Assembly (NCBI GenBank): GCA_036381255.1
Contig: DASVDG010000077.1
Coordinates: forward strand, 1 to 64,000
Length of the DNA stretch: 64,000 nucleotides
Direction of reading: 5' to 3'
Source of the DNA: CALBZE01 sp036381255
GTDB lineage: Bacteria > Gemmatimonadota > Gemmatimonadetes > Longimicrobiales > RSA9
The position numbers and the translations under genes are program-made. Shown here in pieces: positions 26,656 through 35,251 of this stretch. Numbering within the stretch: position 1 is the first letter of the stretch; each line of letters begins with the position of its first letter. The notes below the pieces were generated by a model. The model worked only from the letters and a program-made list of their open reading frames with translations. It had not been told where the DNA came from and did no database searches.

Positions 26656-29595
26656 CTACCGGATGCGCCCGTGGTTCCGCTCGGGCCACCCCTTCTCGAT
26701 GACGAGCGTGCGCGTCATCGTGTGCTCGCCGGCCTCGAGCGTGACCGTGTACGTGCCCGGCGGCACTTTGCGCAGCTCGTCGCGCGATGTCGGGTCGCCG
26801 AGCCGACGGGGGCGCGGCTGGCGGGTGCGCAGGTCCCACGTCACCCGGTGCACGCCGGGGCGTCCGGAGGCCGTGATCGTGTGGACGACGTCGCCGTCGG
26901 GCCGCGCGGTGCGGCCGGCGGCGCCCGCTGCCTCGCGGCCGGCCGCCATCGGGCCCGACGCCTTCTCCGCCGCGCCGTCGCCCGCGGCGACGGCGGGCTC
27001 GGCCGGCGCACGCCGGATGGTCAGCTCGACGTCGTCGCCGACGTCGTCGCGCAGGTAGTAAGTGAACGTGGCGCCGGCGGGCGGGTTCTCCGCGCGGAAG
27101 AAGCGGTCGCCGAACTCGCCGTAGGTGTCGCGGTACGCGAAGTCCCGCGCCTCGGGGATTCGGAACAGGTGCGCCGGCTTCGCGAGCACGCTGTCCGCCA
27201 TCTCCTCGATCGCGCCGATGTCGAGGATGTAGATGCTGCGGCCGTACGTCCCGACCACGAGCTCGCGGGTGGCGGGGTTCACGTCCATGTCGCGGATCGG
27301 CACGGTCGGCAGGTTGTTCTTCAGCCGCATCCACGCGCCGCCGCCGTGCATCGAGAGGTACACGCCGCGTTCGTTGCCGACGAGGAGCGCGTCGGGGTTC
27401 GTTGGCGCCTCGCGAATCACGTAGCTCCCCGCATCGGCCGGCAGGTCGCCGGTGATCGCCGTCCACGTCGCGCCGTGGTCGTCGGTGCGGTAGACGTAGG
27501 GGCGGTAGTCGTCGCGCTTGTGGCAGTCGAAGGCGGCGTAGGCGCGCGCCGCGTCGAAGCGCGACGCCTCGATCTCGGCGACCCGGCAGCGTTTCGGCGC
27601 CTCCTCGGGGATGTTCTGCGTAACCTGCGTCCACGTCTCGCCGCCATCGCGGGTGATCCAGATGAGCCCATCGCCGGAGCCGGTCCAGATGACGTCCGGA
27701 TCCAGCGGCGATTCGGCGATCGAGTGCAGCGCGCCGTACGACGTGTGCGCGGGCGCCGGCTCGGGGTTCGTCCGGCTCTGCCGCGTCATGTCCGGCCCGA
27801 GGATCTCCCAGCGGTCGCCGCGCTCCGTCAGCTTGAAAAGGTGGTTGCCGCCGAGGTACAGCACGGCCGGGTCGTGGTGCGAGATCACGAACGGCGTGTT
27901 CCAGTCCCAGCGGAACGCGTACCCGCTCTCGCGGCCGGCGTCCTCGGCGTGCGGCTGGAGCCGCACGCGCTCGCCGGTCTCGACGTCCCAGCGGTTGATC
28001 CCGGCGAACTGCGACTCCGCGAAGCGGAGGTGCGGCGCGTCCGGCGACACCGCGGAGTGGAAGCCATCGCCGCCGTTCACCGTGTACCAATCGTGTTCCG
28101 TGATGCCGACCCGCTCGCGCGTCGCACTCGGGCCGCACCACACGCCGTTGTCCTGGAGCCCGCCGCACACGTGGTACGGCGTGCGCGTGCTGTCGATGCT
28201 CACCTCGTAGAACTGCCCGACCGGCATCGGGTGGTGCTCCCAACTGGCGCCGCCGTCGAAGCTGACGTAGACGCCGCCGTCGTTGCCGAGGATGATGTGC
28301 TCCGAGTCGTCGGGGTCGACCCACATGGCGTGGTGGTCGACGTGGACGCGGTCCATGCGCACCGTCTCGAACGTCGCGCCGCCGTCCGTCGACTCCTGGA
28401 GCCGCGTCTGCGCGAGCCAGAGGTGGTCGACGTCGTTCGGGTCGAGCCAGATCTCGTTGTAGTAGTAGTCCGGCACCGCGGATACGTCGTGGACGCGGCG
28501 CCACGTCGCGCCCGCGTCGTCGCTGCGGAACACGCCGCCCGCCTCGCTGACCTCCGGGCCGAACGCGCTCTTCGCCACCTGGATCACCGCGTACACCACG
28601 TCCGGGTCCGCCGGCGAGATGCCGAGCCCGATCCGCCCCATCGCCTCCGTCGGCAGGCCGTTGTCCAGCGCGGGGTCCGTCAGCTCCGTCCACGTCCGGC
28701 CGCCATCCGTCGTCTTCCAGATCCCGCTGCCGGCGCCGGCGCCCTCCATCCGCCCGCCGCCCCACCGGACCCGGTGCCACGCGGCCGCGTACAGCACGTC
28801 CGGGTCGCGCGGGTCCATCTTCAGGTCGACGAAGCCGGTCGTGTCGTCCACGAACAGGACCTTCTCCCACGTCGCGCCGCCGTCCGTCGTCTTGTAGACA
28901 CCGCGCTCCGGGTTCGGGCCCCACAGGTGGCCGAGCGCGGCGACGTACGCGATGTCCGGGTCCGTCGGGTGCAGCGCGATCCGGCCGATCGCCCGCGTCG
29001 ACTCCAGCCCCACGTGCTCCCACGTCCGGCCGCCATCCTCCGAGCGGTACACGCCGTCGCCCCACCCCTGCGAACGCAGCGAGTTGCGCTCGCCGGTGCC
29101 GACCCAGACGACGTCCGGGTCCGCCGGCGAGACCGCCAGATCGCCGACGGACGCGGTCCCCGCGTCGTCGAAGACCGGACGCCACGTCGTGCCGCGGTTC
29201 GTCGTCTTCCAGACGCCGCCCGTCGCGAAGCCGACGTAGACCGTCTTGCGCCCGGGCTCGTCCGGTACCGCGATCGCCGTGACCCGCCCCGACATGTTCG
29301 CCGGGCCGATCAGTCGGAAGTCGAACGGCTCGAGGAGCTCGGGCGTGAGCGCCGGCGCGGATGCGGCCGGCGCCACGGCGGCCGCCGTCCGCAGCGCCGT
29401 CGAGTCGCTCGTCTGCGCGAAGGCGGCGCCGGGGGCGAGCGCGAGGGCGAGCGCAACGGCGGCGGCCCCCGCGGCCGCGCCTTTGCGCCCGGGTGCGAGG
29501 CCGGTCGCGCGACCGGCGACGACCGACGCCGCCGGGCGGCGCGCGGCACGCCCGGCGGCCCGGCGGATCACGACACGGTGGAATCGCGGCATCAT
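26656..29595 (-). CDS. VPS10/sortilin-like BNR-repeat secreted protein (copy 2)
   Basis: A 979-residue exported paralogue of the gene at 17472-20633. A long basic N-region (residues 1-40) precedes the signal helix (AAAGAAAVALALALAPGAAF). Asp-box turns follow, such as GGVWKTTNRG, YRSEDGGRTW and YKTTDGGATW. It shares long stretches with copy 1, for example NPERG[VF][YF]KTTDGGA. The C-terminal part carries a PapD-like beta-domain (GDDVELTIRRAPAEP) but lacks the long coiled-coil tail of copy 1. GGAGAA lies about nine bases before the ATG pair. It follows the TonB receptor gene by 34 bases and is probably in its operon. Confidence 0.83.
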   Translation of the reverse strand: MMPRFHRVVIRRAAGRAARRPAASVVAGRATGLAPGRKGAAAGAAAVALALALAPGAAFAQTSDSTALRTAAAVAPAASAPALTPELLEPFDFRLIGPANMSGRVTAIAVPDEPGRKTVYVGFATGGVWKTTNRGTTWRPVFDDAGTASVGDLAVSPADPDVVWVGTGERNSLRSQGWGDGVYRSEDGGRTWEHVGLESTRAIGRIALHPTDPDIAYVAALGHLWGPNPERGVYKTTDGGATWEKVLFVDDTTGFVDLKMDPRDPDVLYAAAWHRVRWGGGRMEGAGAGSGIWKTTDGGRTWTELTDPALDNGLPTEAMGRIGLGISPADPDVVYAVIQVAKSAFGPEVSEAGGVFRSDDAGATWRRVHDVSAVPDYYYNEIWLDPNDVDHLWLAQTRLQESTDGGATFETVRMDRVHVDHHAMWVDPDDSEHIILGNDGGVYVSFDGGASWEHHPMPVGQFYEVSIDSTRTPYHVCGGLQDNGVWCGPSATRERVGITEHDWYTVNGGDGFHSAVSPDAPHLRFAESQFAGINRWDVETGERVRLQPHAEDAGRESGYAFRWDWNTPFVISHHDPAVLYLGGNHLFKLTERGDRWEILGPDMTRQSRTNPEPAPAHTSYGALHSIAESPLDPDVIWTGSGDGLIWITRDGGETWTQVTQNIPEEAPKRCRVAEIEASRFDAARAYAAFDCHKRDDYRPYVYRTDDHGATWTAITGDLPADAGSYVIREAPTNPDALLVGNERGVYLSMHGGGAWMRLKNNLPTVPIRDMDVNPATRELVVGTYGRSIYILDIGAIEEMADSVLAKPAHLFRIPEARDFAYRDTYGEFGDRFFRAENPPAGATFTYYLRDDVGDDVELTIRRAPAEPAVAAGDGAAEKASGPMAAGREAAGAAGRTARPDGDVVHTITASGRPGVHRVTWDLRTRQPRPRRLGDPTSRDELRKVPPGTYTVTLEAGEHTMTRTLVIEKGWPERNHGRIR

Positions 29596-29629
29596 CGGTA
29601 CGTTCTCCGGGGAGGATGCGTGGCCTGAC

Positions 29630-31672
29630 TCAGCGGAACCGGATTTGGAAGCGCAGCGTCCGGCCGGGCTGCGGCAGACCGCACTGATCGTAGACCGTGG
29701 CGTCGGTGACGTTGTCGAGCGAGACCCGGGCGTGGAACGGCCCCCAGCCACGGTCGAGCGCCAGGTCGAGCCGGGTGCTCGGCTCGAGCGCGACGTCCGT
29801 ACCGAGGTCCGGGTGCACGCACCACTGTTCGCCGATGTACTCGGCGGCGACGGTGCCGTTCGCCTGGAACGGCAGCGGCACCGTCCAGTCGACGCTCCCG
29901 GCGATGGAGGGCTGGTACTCGGGCTTGCGCTCGCCCGCGGGCGCGGTCGGATCCAAAATCTCCACGTGCTGGAGCGTGAGGTCGCCCGTGAGCGACGTCG
30001 GGCCGAGCAGCGCGCCCGCCACCAGCTCGAGCCCGGTGCTGCGCATCTCGTCGCGGTTCTCGCGGCGCAGCCGGCCGTCGCCGGTGCTGGCGCGGACGAT
30101 CACGTCCGAGAGCCGCTGGTGGAAGCCGACGGCCTGGAGCTCGACCCCGCCGAGCTTCGCCGTCACGCCCGCCTCGCCCGCCACGAGCACCGGCGGCCGC
30201 AGCGTCGGGTTCGGCACGAAGCGGCCGAGCGCGCCCGAGTACAGCTCGCGCAGCGAGGGGAATCTCACCCGCCGGCTCACGCCCGCGTGCAGCATGACCG
30301 CGCCGTCGGCGGCCACGCTGTTGACACCGAAGCGCGCGCCCCAGGCGCCGAGGCGGCCGAGCGCCGGCTTGTCGCCGCTCTCCGGCGTGTCGCCGCCGTC
30401 GTACGCGATGCCGGCGGTCAGCCGCGTGTCCGACAGCAGCCCGGAGCCGTCCAGCCGCCATGCGACCTCGGTGCCGAAGCTCCACAGCCGCTGGCGGTAG
30501 TGGCTCGGCGCGCCGCCGTCGATCACCTCGTCGTGGCGGATGTCGGCGAGCGTGACCGCCGCGCGCAGCTCGCCGCGCGAGCCGAGCGTGTGATCGCCGA
30601 GCAGCCGCAGCGAAAGGATCCGGTCGTCGGCGTCCTCCGTCCCCTCGATCGTCGTGTACTCGCGCGTCGTGTAGCTCTCGATCTCCGTGCGGCCGAAGTC
30701 GATCCCGACGCTCGCCTCGAGGTCGCCCGCGCCGAACGGCGTCGCCCGCTGACCCGTCCCCGCCGAGATCGCGGCGAGCAGCCGCGACGCCAGCGGGTAG
30801 CGCCACAGCCGCGGGCTCTCCGTGTGCAGCTCCGGCGGCACGCCGCGCTCCGCCCGGAAGCCCGATGCCGACGCCGAGAACCACTTGCCGTCCTCGCCGT
30901 TGTAACGCAGCGCGCCGAAGCCGTCGACGTGCTCGAGGTCGCTGTTCAGCCGCAGCCCGTCCACCGGCGTCGCGCCCGGCACGCCGCCCGGCATTTCGAA
31001 GCCCGAACGGTTGCGGAACCCGCCGCCGACGCGCGCCGTCCACCGGCCGCCGTCGGTCTCGATCCGGTGCCCGGCGATCACGCCGAGCGTCGTCGCGCCG
31101 GTGTGGTCCACGCCCAGGCTCGCCCGCAGCGGCGGCGGCGGAGGCGTCGCGAGCGGCCCGCGCGGCCCGCGCGCGACGCTGACCTCGACCACGCCGCCCA
31201 TCACGTTCGGCCCGTGCAGCACCGACGGCAGGCCGCGCAGCAGCGTGACGCCCTGCGCCGCCGTCATCGGCACCACCGACAGGTCCGTCCGGTGGTCCCA
31301 CCCCAGCGTGAGCGGCACGCCGTCGACGAGCACCGCGATCTCGCGCGACTCCGCGCCCCGCAGCGTCGGCTGCGCCTCGCCGCGCGAGTTCATCCGGATC
31401 TGGAGCAGCGGCAGCGCCCGCGCAACGTCCTCGAGCGTCGGCGCCGCCGGCAGCCGCATCGAGTCGACGCGCACCTCGATCGCGCTCGCGCCGCCCGACG
31501 TCGCCGTCGGCCGCGTACCACGCACGATCAGCTCCTCCAGCGTGTACGTGCTGTCCCGCCGGACGCTGTCCGCCGGCGTCTGGGCGTGCAGTTCGACGGC
31601 ACCGACGAGCACCGAAAGAATGGCGGGAGCGGCGGTGCGGATCAGAAGAGAGAAGCGGGTGCAACGAGCCAT
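29630..31672 (-). CDS. TonB-dependent outer-membrane receptor
   Basis: A 680-residue classical TonB receptor without the SusC-type N-terminal extension. Signal peptide (APAILSVLVGAVELHAQ), TonB-box-like stretch YTLEELIVRG, then the plug (LEDVARALPLLQIRMNSRGE, with LRGAESREIAVLVDGVPLTL and LHGPNVMGGVVEV) and a barrel ending in LRFQIRFR. Such receptors import siderophores, cobalamin, metals or small organics. AAAGG lies at good spacing before the ATG. It has its own strong promoter (31768-31796) and leads the operon with VPS10-like gene 2. No iron-box-like site is visible. Confidence 0.9.
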   Translation of the reverse strand: MARCTRFSLLIRTAAPAILSVLVGAVELHAQTPADSVRRDSTYTLEELIVRGTRPTATSGGASAIEVRVDSMRLPAAPTLEDVARALPLLQIRMNSRGEAQPTLRGAESREIAVLVDGVPLTLGWDHRTDLSVVPMTAAQGVTLLRGLPSVLHGPNVMGGVVEVSVARGPRGPLATPPPPPLRASLGVDHTGATTLGVIAGHRIETDGGRWTARVGGGFRNRSGFEMPGGVPGATPVDGLRLNSDLEHVDGFGALRYNGEDGKWFSASASGFRAERGVPPELHTESPRLWRYPLASRLLAAISAGTGQRATPFGAGDLEASVGIDFGRTEIESYTTREYTTIEGTEDADDRILSLRLLGDHTLGSRGELRAAVTLADIRHDEVIDGGAPSHYRQRLWSFGTEVAWRLDGSGLLSDTRLTAGIAYDGGDTPESGDKPALGRLGAWGARFGVNSVAADGAVMLHAGVSRRVRFPSLRELYSGALGRFVPNPTLRPPVLVAGEAGVTAKLGGVELQAVGFHQRLSDVIVRASTGDGRLRRENRDEMRSTGLELVAGALLGPTSLTGDLTLQHVEILDPTAPAGERKPEYQPSIAGSVDWTVPLPFQANGTVAAEYIGEQWCVHPDLGTDVALEPSTRLDLALDRGWGPFHARVSLDNVTDATVYDQCGLPQPGRTLRFQIRFR

Positions 31673-31767
31673 GTCACGACCTTTCCCGTGAATACGCGAT
31701 GGCGGCGCCCCGGGTGCGTCAGGGGCGCGTCGAACCGAAGGCTCCGGGGATTGTGGATAATGCAGCG

Positions 31768-31796
31768 ATCATAGACCGCGAGCCGCGTCCGCGCAA
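31768..31796 (-). promoter_or_regulatory. Promoter for the TonB receptor-VPS10 operon
   Basis: TTGCGC (31791-31796, minus), a 17-base spacer and TATGAT (31768-31773), a near-consensus -10 box. The transcript would start near 31761 with ATTATCCACAATCC, similar to the susC2 transcript start. The rest of 31673-31964 shows nothing I can name. Confidence 0.7.
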
Positions 31797-31964
31797 CCGG
31801 TGGAAGTCCATGGCCGGTCGCGGGATACGCTGCGGCTACGGCGCGAGGGGGAACCCGCCGCCGTGGCACGCGCGCGGCTCGGCGCGGTCCGGACAGACCG
31901 CGCGTCCCCACCGTTCAGGACGCGGGACGCGCGCGAATCGTTGAGGTGCGACGTGCGCCGCCGC

Positions 31965-33254
31965 TCACCCCCGCCGCGTGCGACGCCGCAGGAAGTCCCG
32001 CATCACGTACTGTCCGAGCGTCATCGTCGTCGTGAAATACGCCCGGCCGCGGGTCATTTCGCAGACCTTCGCCACGAACTGCACGAGCGCGGGCTCTCGC
32101 GCCAGCATGAACGTGTTGATCAGAATGTTCGACTTGCGGCACGCCGCGACCTCGCGGAACGTCTCGCGCAGCACGCGCGGGTCGAGGCCCATCGGGTTCT
32201 TGTAGACCCGGCCGCCGGGGAGCGTGATCGCCGAGGGCTTGCCGTCCGTGATCATGATGATCTGGCGCATGTCCTTCTTCTGCGCCAGCAGCAGCCGCCG
32301 CGCGAGCTTGAGTCCCTCGGCGGTGTTCGTGTGGTACGGCCCGACCTGCGCCTCCGCCACGCGCCCGAGCGGGATCTCCCGCGCACGGTCGCCGAACGTG
32401 ATGACGCGCAGCGAGTCGCCGGGGTACTGCGTCCGGATCAGGTGCGACAGCGCGAGCGCGACCTTCTTCGCCGGCGTGAACCGGTCCTCGCCGTAGAGGA
32501 TCATCGAGTGCGAGATGTCGAGCAGCAGCACCGTCGCGCACGAGCTGCGGTACTCGGCCTGGTGGACCATCAGGTCGCCGTAGTCCAGGTCGAGCGGGAC
32601 CTTCACGCCGCCGCGGCGCAGCGCGTTCGTCAGCGTGCCGGGGATGTCGAGGTTCAGCGTGTCGCCGAATTCGTAGGGGCGCGACGCCGCCTCGGCCTCG
32701 ACGCCGGTGGCCAGGTGCGGCGTGTCGTGGCTGCCGAAGCTCGACTTGCCGAGCGCGGCCAGCAGGTGCTTCAGCGTGCGGTAGCCGAGGAAGTCGAGTC
32801 CCTTGCTCGTGAGCTGGAAATCGACCTGCTGCGCGGCTTCCCGCCCCTCGTCGATGTGCCCGGCGCCGGAGAGCGGCCGGTGGGAATCCGGCATCATCGG
32901 CGTGACGTTGAGGTCGAGGTACCCCTCGGCGACGAGCCGCTGCACGATGTCGTCGAGCAGCTCGGCGATCTTCTGACGCATCGCCTCGTCGCCCGGACCG
33001 TCGCCGCGCAGTTCCTCGAGCATCTCGGGCGTGAGCTGGCCGCTCTCGATGAGCGCGCGCAGGATCGCCTCCTTCAGCGCGTCGAGCGAGCGGTCGCCGT
33101 CGGCCGGGTCGTTCCACGCCCACCACGGCTGGTCCTCCGGCCGGCCGGCGAACCCGCTCTGGAGCAGGAAGTCCGCGAGTCGGTCGAGCAGCGCCTGGAG
33201 GTTCAGCGCGTCCAGCAGGCCGCCGTTGTATTTCGTGTAGGTGGTGAGCCTCAT
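31965..33254 (-). CDS. VWA-domain (MIDAS) protein
   Basis: A 429-residue cytosolic protein. The N-terminal half (residues 1-200) is helical and acidic. A von Willebrand A domain occupies about 225-420, with the metal site DISHS (DxSxS), a downstream Thr in HTNTAEG and the DGKPSA loop. Proteins of this shape (CoxE/YegL-like) usually partner with a MoxR or magnesium-chelatase-type ATPase, and such pairs remodel or insert metal into target proteins. No ATPase gene is adjacent here, so the partner must be elsewhere. AGGGAG precedes the ATG. The function is not known from context. Confidence 0.82.
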   Translation of the reverse strand: MRLTTYTKYNGGLLDALNLQALLDRLADFLLQSGFAGRPEDQPWWAWNDPADGDRSLDALKEAILRALIESGQLTPEMLEELRGDGPGDEAMRQKIAELLDDIVQRLVAEGYLDLNVTPMMPDSHRPLSGAGHIDEGREAAQQVDFQLTSKGLDFLGYRTLKHLLAALGKSSFGSHDTPHLATGVEAEAASRPYEFGDTLNLDIPGTLTNALRRGGVKVPLDLDYGDLMVHQAEYRSSCATVLLLDISHSMILYGEDRFTPAKKVALALSHLIRTQYPGDSLRVITFGDRAREIPLGRVAEAQVGPYHTNTAEGLKLARRLLLAQKKDMRQIIMITDGKPSAITLPGGRVYKNPMGLDPRVLRETFREVAACRKSNILINTFMLAREPALVQFVAKVCEMTRGRAYFTTTMTLGQYVMRDFLRRRTRRG

Positions 33255-33310
33255 GCGACGCTCCCTGGGTCCGCTCGGTTCGCTCCGTTGGCTCGGTGAG
33301 CGGGGGTTGG

Positions 33311-33352
33311 TTGTCAGTTGTCAGTCGTCAGTCGTCAGTTGTCAGTTGTCAG
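33311..33352. repeat. Six tandem copies of the heptamer TYGTCAG
   Basis: Six perfect seven-base units in a row: TTGTCAG twice, TCGTCAG twice, TTGTCAG twice. It lies between the VWA gene and the end of the gamma-glutamyltransferase gene, 28 bases past the latter's stop codon. AT-richer than its surroundings. Function unknown; slippage-prone. Confidence 0.9.
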
Positions 33353-33380
33353 GGGCGCGGCGGGCCCGGGGCGAGTGGTT

Positions 33381-35111
33381 TCAGTACGCGATGGCGTACG
33401 CCTCGCGCCGCGGGTCGGCCGCCGCAATGCGCGCGCCGCTCGCCGGGTCGACGCGGATCATCTGCGACCCACCGAACGTGGCGACCCAGCCGGGGATGAT
33501 GCGGACCTCGTGCCCGCGCGCCTCGAGCGCGGCGACGACGTCGCCGTCGAACCACTGCTCCAGCAGCAGCTCGCGGCCGTTCTCGCTGCGGTAGCGCGGC
33601 GCCTCGACCGCCTCCTGCGGCGTCATCCCGAAGAGCAGCACGTTGTTCAGCACCTGGAGCAGCGTCTGCGTCTGCCCGTGCCCGCCGGGCGTGCCGAGCG
33701 TGAAGGCGAGGCGGCCGTCGCGCAGGACGAGCAGCGGCGTCAGCGTGTGGAACGGCCGCTTCCCGGGCGCGATGCCGTTCGGGTGCGACGGGTCGAGGCG
33801 GAACCCGGCGCCGCGGTTCTGCAGCACGATCCCGGTCGTCGGCTCGACCAGCCCCGAGCCGAAGCTGCTGAACAGGCTCTGGATCCAGCTCACCGCGTTC
33901 CCCCAGCGGTCGACGGCGGTGAGGTAGACGGTGTCGCCGTCGTCGGCGGCGTCCGAGCCGGAGGCGACGTCGCCCGCGGCCGGGATCCCCGATGCGACCG
34001 AGTCCGCGTCGAGCGCGCGCTCGCCGATCAGCCGCAGCCGCTCGCGCGCGTACTCCGGCGCGAGCAGCCGCTCGATCGGCGGGTCGTAGAACGCCGGGTC
34101 GGCGACCCACCGGTCGCGGTCGGCGAACGCGAGCTTCTTGATCTCGACGAGCGTGTGCAGGTACTCGGCCGTGTTGTGGCCCATCGCCGCCAGATCCAGC
34201 TCGGCGGCCATGCGGAGCTGGATGAGCTGCGCGATCCCCTGGCTGTTCGGCGGCACGGCGAGGATCTCGTAGCCGTGGTAGTCGGTCCGGAGCGGCTCGG
34301 TCCACGTCGAGGTGTGCGCGGCGAAGTCGCCGGCGCGCAGCGCGCCGCCCTCGGCCTCGACGAACGTCGCCAGCCGCTCGGCGATCGGGCCGCGGTAGAA
34401 CGCGTCCGCGCCGCCGCGCGCGATCGCCTCCAGCGTTTCGGCAAGCGCCGGGTTGCGCAGGATCGAGCCGACCGCCGGCGCCGCGCCGCCCGGCATGAAG
34501 ATCGCCCGGCCCGCGTCGTTCAGCCGCCGGCCCGCGCCCGCGATGTCCGAGTGCAGCCGCGAGGTGACCGGCCAGCCGCCGCGCGCGTAGCGGATCGCCG
34601 GCGCGAGCGCCTCGGCCAGCGAGATCGTGCCGTGGCGCTCCAGCGCGTCCGCCCACGCCTGCACCGCGCCGGGCACGGTGACCGTGAGCGCGCCGCGCGA
34701 CGGCATCCGCTCGTGGCCCGCCGCGCGGATGAACTCCGCGGTCGCCAGCGCGCCCGCACGGCCGCTCCCGTTGAGCACGCTCACGTCGCCGGTCTCGCCG
34801 TCGTAGATCAGCGCGAACGCGTCGCCGCCCACGCCGTTCATGTGCGGGCGGACGACGGCCAGCACCGCGGCCATCGTGACCGCCGCATCGACCGCGTTCC
34901 CGCCGCGGCGCAGCACCTCGTACCCGGCCGCCGTCGCGAGCGGATGGTCGGACGAGACCGCGCCCTGCATCCCCATCACGTCCGGGCGGTTCGTCGCGGG
35001 GCGAGCACGCACGGCATCGGCGTCCGTGCGTGCGTCGGGCGGCGCGGCGCCGCACGCGGCGACGAACACCGCGAGCGCGAGCAGCGGAAACCGTCGGGTC
35101 GAGAGGTCCAT
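33381..35111 (-). CDS. Gamma-glutamyltransferase lipoprotein
   Basis: A 576-residue Ntn-hydrolase that cleaves gamma-glutamyl bonds (for example in glutathione) or transfers the glutamyl group. The signal ends in a lipobox, FVAAC20, so it is membrane-tethered in the periplasm, unlike the soluble E. coli enzyme. The self-cleavage site and nucleophile are T394 in GDTVYLTAVDRWGNAVS. The large-subunit motif GGNAVDAAV (residues 70-78) and the small-subunit GTPGGHGQTQTL loop are present. AGGA precedes the ATG. The region between the VWA gene and this one holds only the heptamer repeat. Confidence 0.93.
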   Translation of the reverse strand: MDLSTRRFPLLALAVFVAACGAAPPDARTDADAVRARPATNRPDVMGMQGAVSSDHPLATAAGYEVLRRGGNAVDAAVTMAAVLAVVRPHMNGVGGDAFALIYDGETGDVSVLNGSGRAGALATAEFIRAAGHERMPSRGALTVTVPGAVQAWADALERHGTISLAEALAPAIRYARGGWPVTSRLHSDIAGAGRRLNDAGRAIFMPGGAAPAVGSILRNPALAETLEAIARGGADAFYRGPIAERLATFVEAEGGALRAGDFAAHTSTWTEPLRTDYHGYEILAVPPNSQGIAQLIQLRMAAELDLAAMGHNTAEYLHTLVEIKKLAFADRDRWVADPAFYDPPIERLLAPEYARERLRLIGERALDADSVASGIPAAGDVASGSDAADDGDTVYLTAVDRWGNAVSWIQSLFSSFGSGLVEPTTGIVLQNRGAGFRLDPSHPNGIAPGKRPFHTLTPLLVLRDGRLAFTLGTPGGHGQTQTLLQVLNNVLLFGMTPQEAVEAPRYRSENGRELLLEQWFDGDVVAALEARGHEVRIIPGWVATFGGSQMIRVDPASGARIAAADPRREAYAIAY

Positions 35112-35190
35112 CGGAGCGTCCTGTGCGGGTTCCGGGCGGTTCCGGCCGCCGGCGCGAGGGCCGGGGGCGGACGGAGGTCGGTGAACCGAA

Positions 35191-35219
35191 AGTGTGGCAC
35201 GCCGCGCCGGGCAACGCAA
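35191..35219 (-). promoter_or_regulatory. Candidate promoter for gamma-glutamyltransferase
   Basis: TTGCGT (35214-35219, minus), 17 bases, CACACT (35191-35196). The leader would be about 75 bases. Confidence 0.45.
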
Positions 35220-35251
35220 GTGCGGGTGCGAACCGCCGTCGACACGGGGCC

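Noticed and set aside
31699..31944. 81-codon plus-strand frame between the TonB receptor and VWA genes
   Set aside because: It overlaps the minus-strand promoter, has a Pro/Arg/Gly-rich product and no ribosome site.
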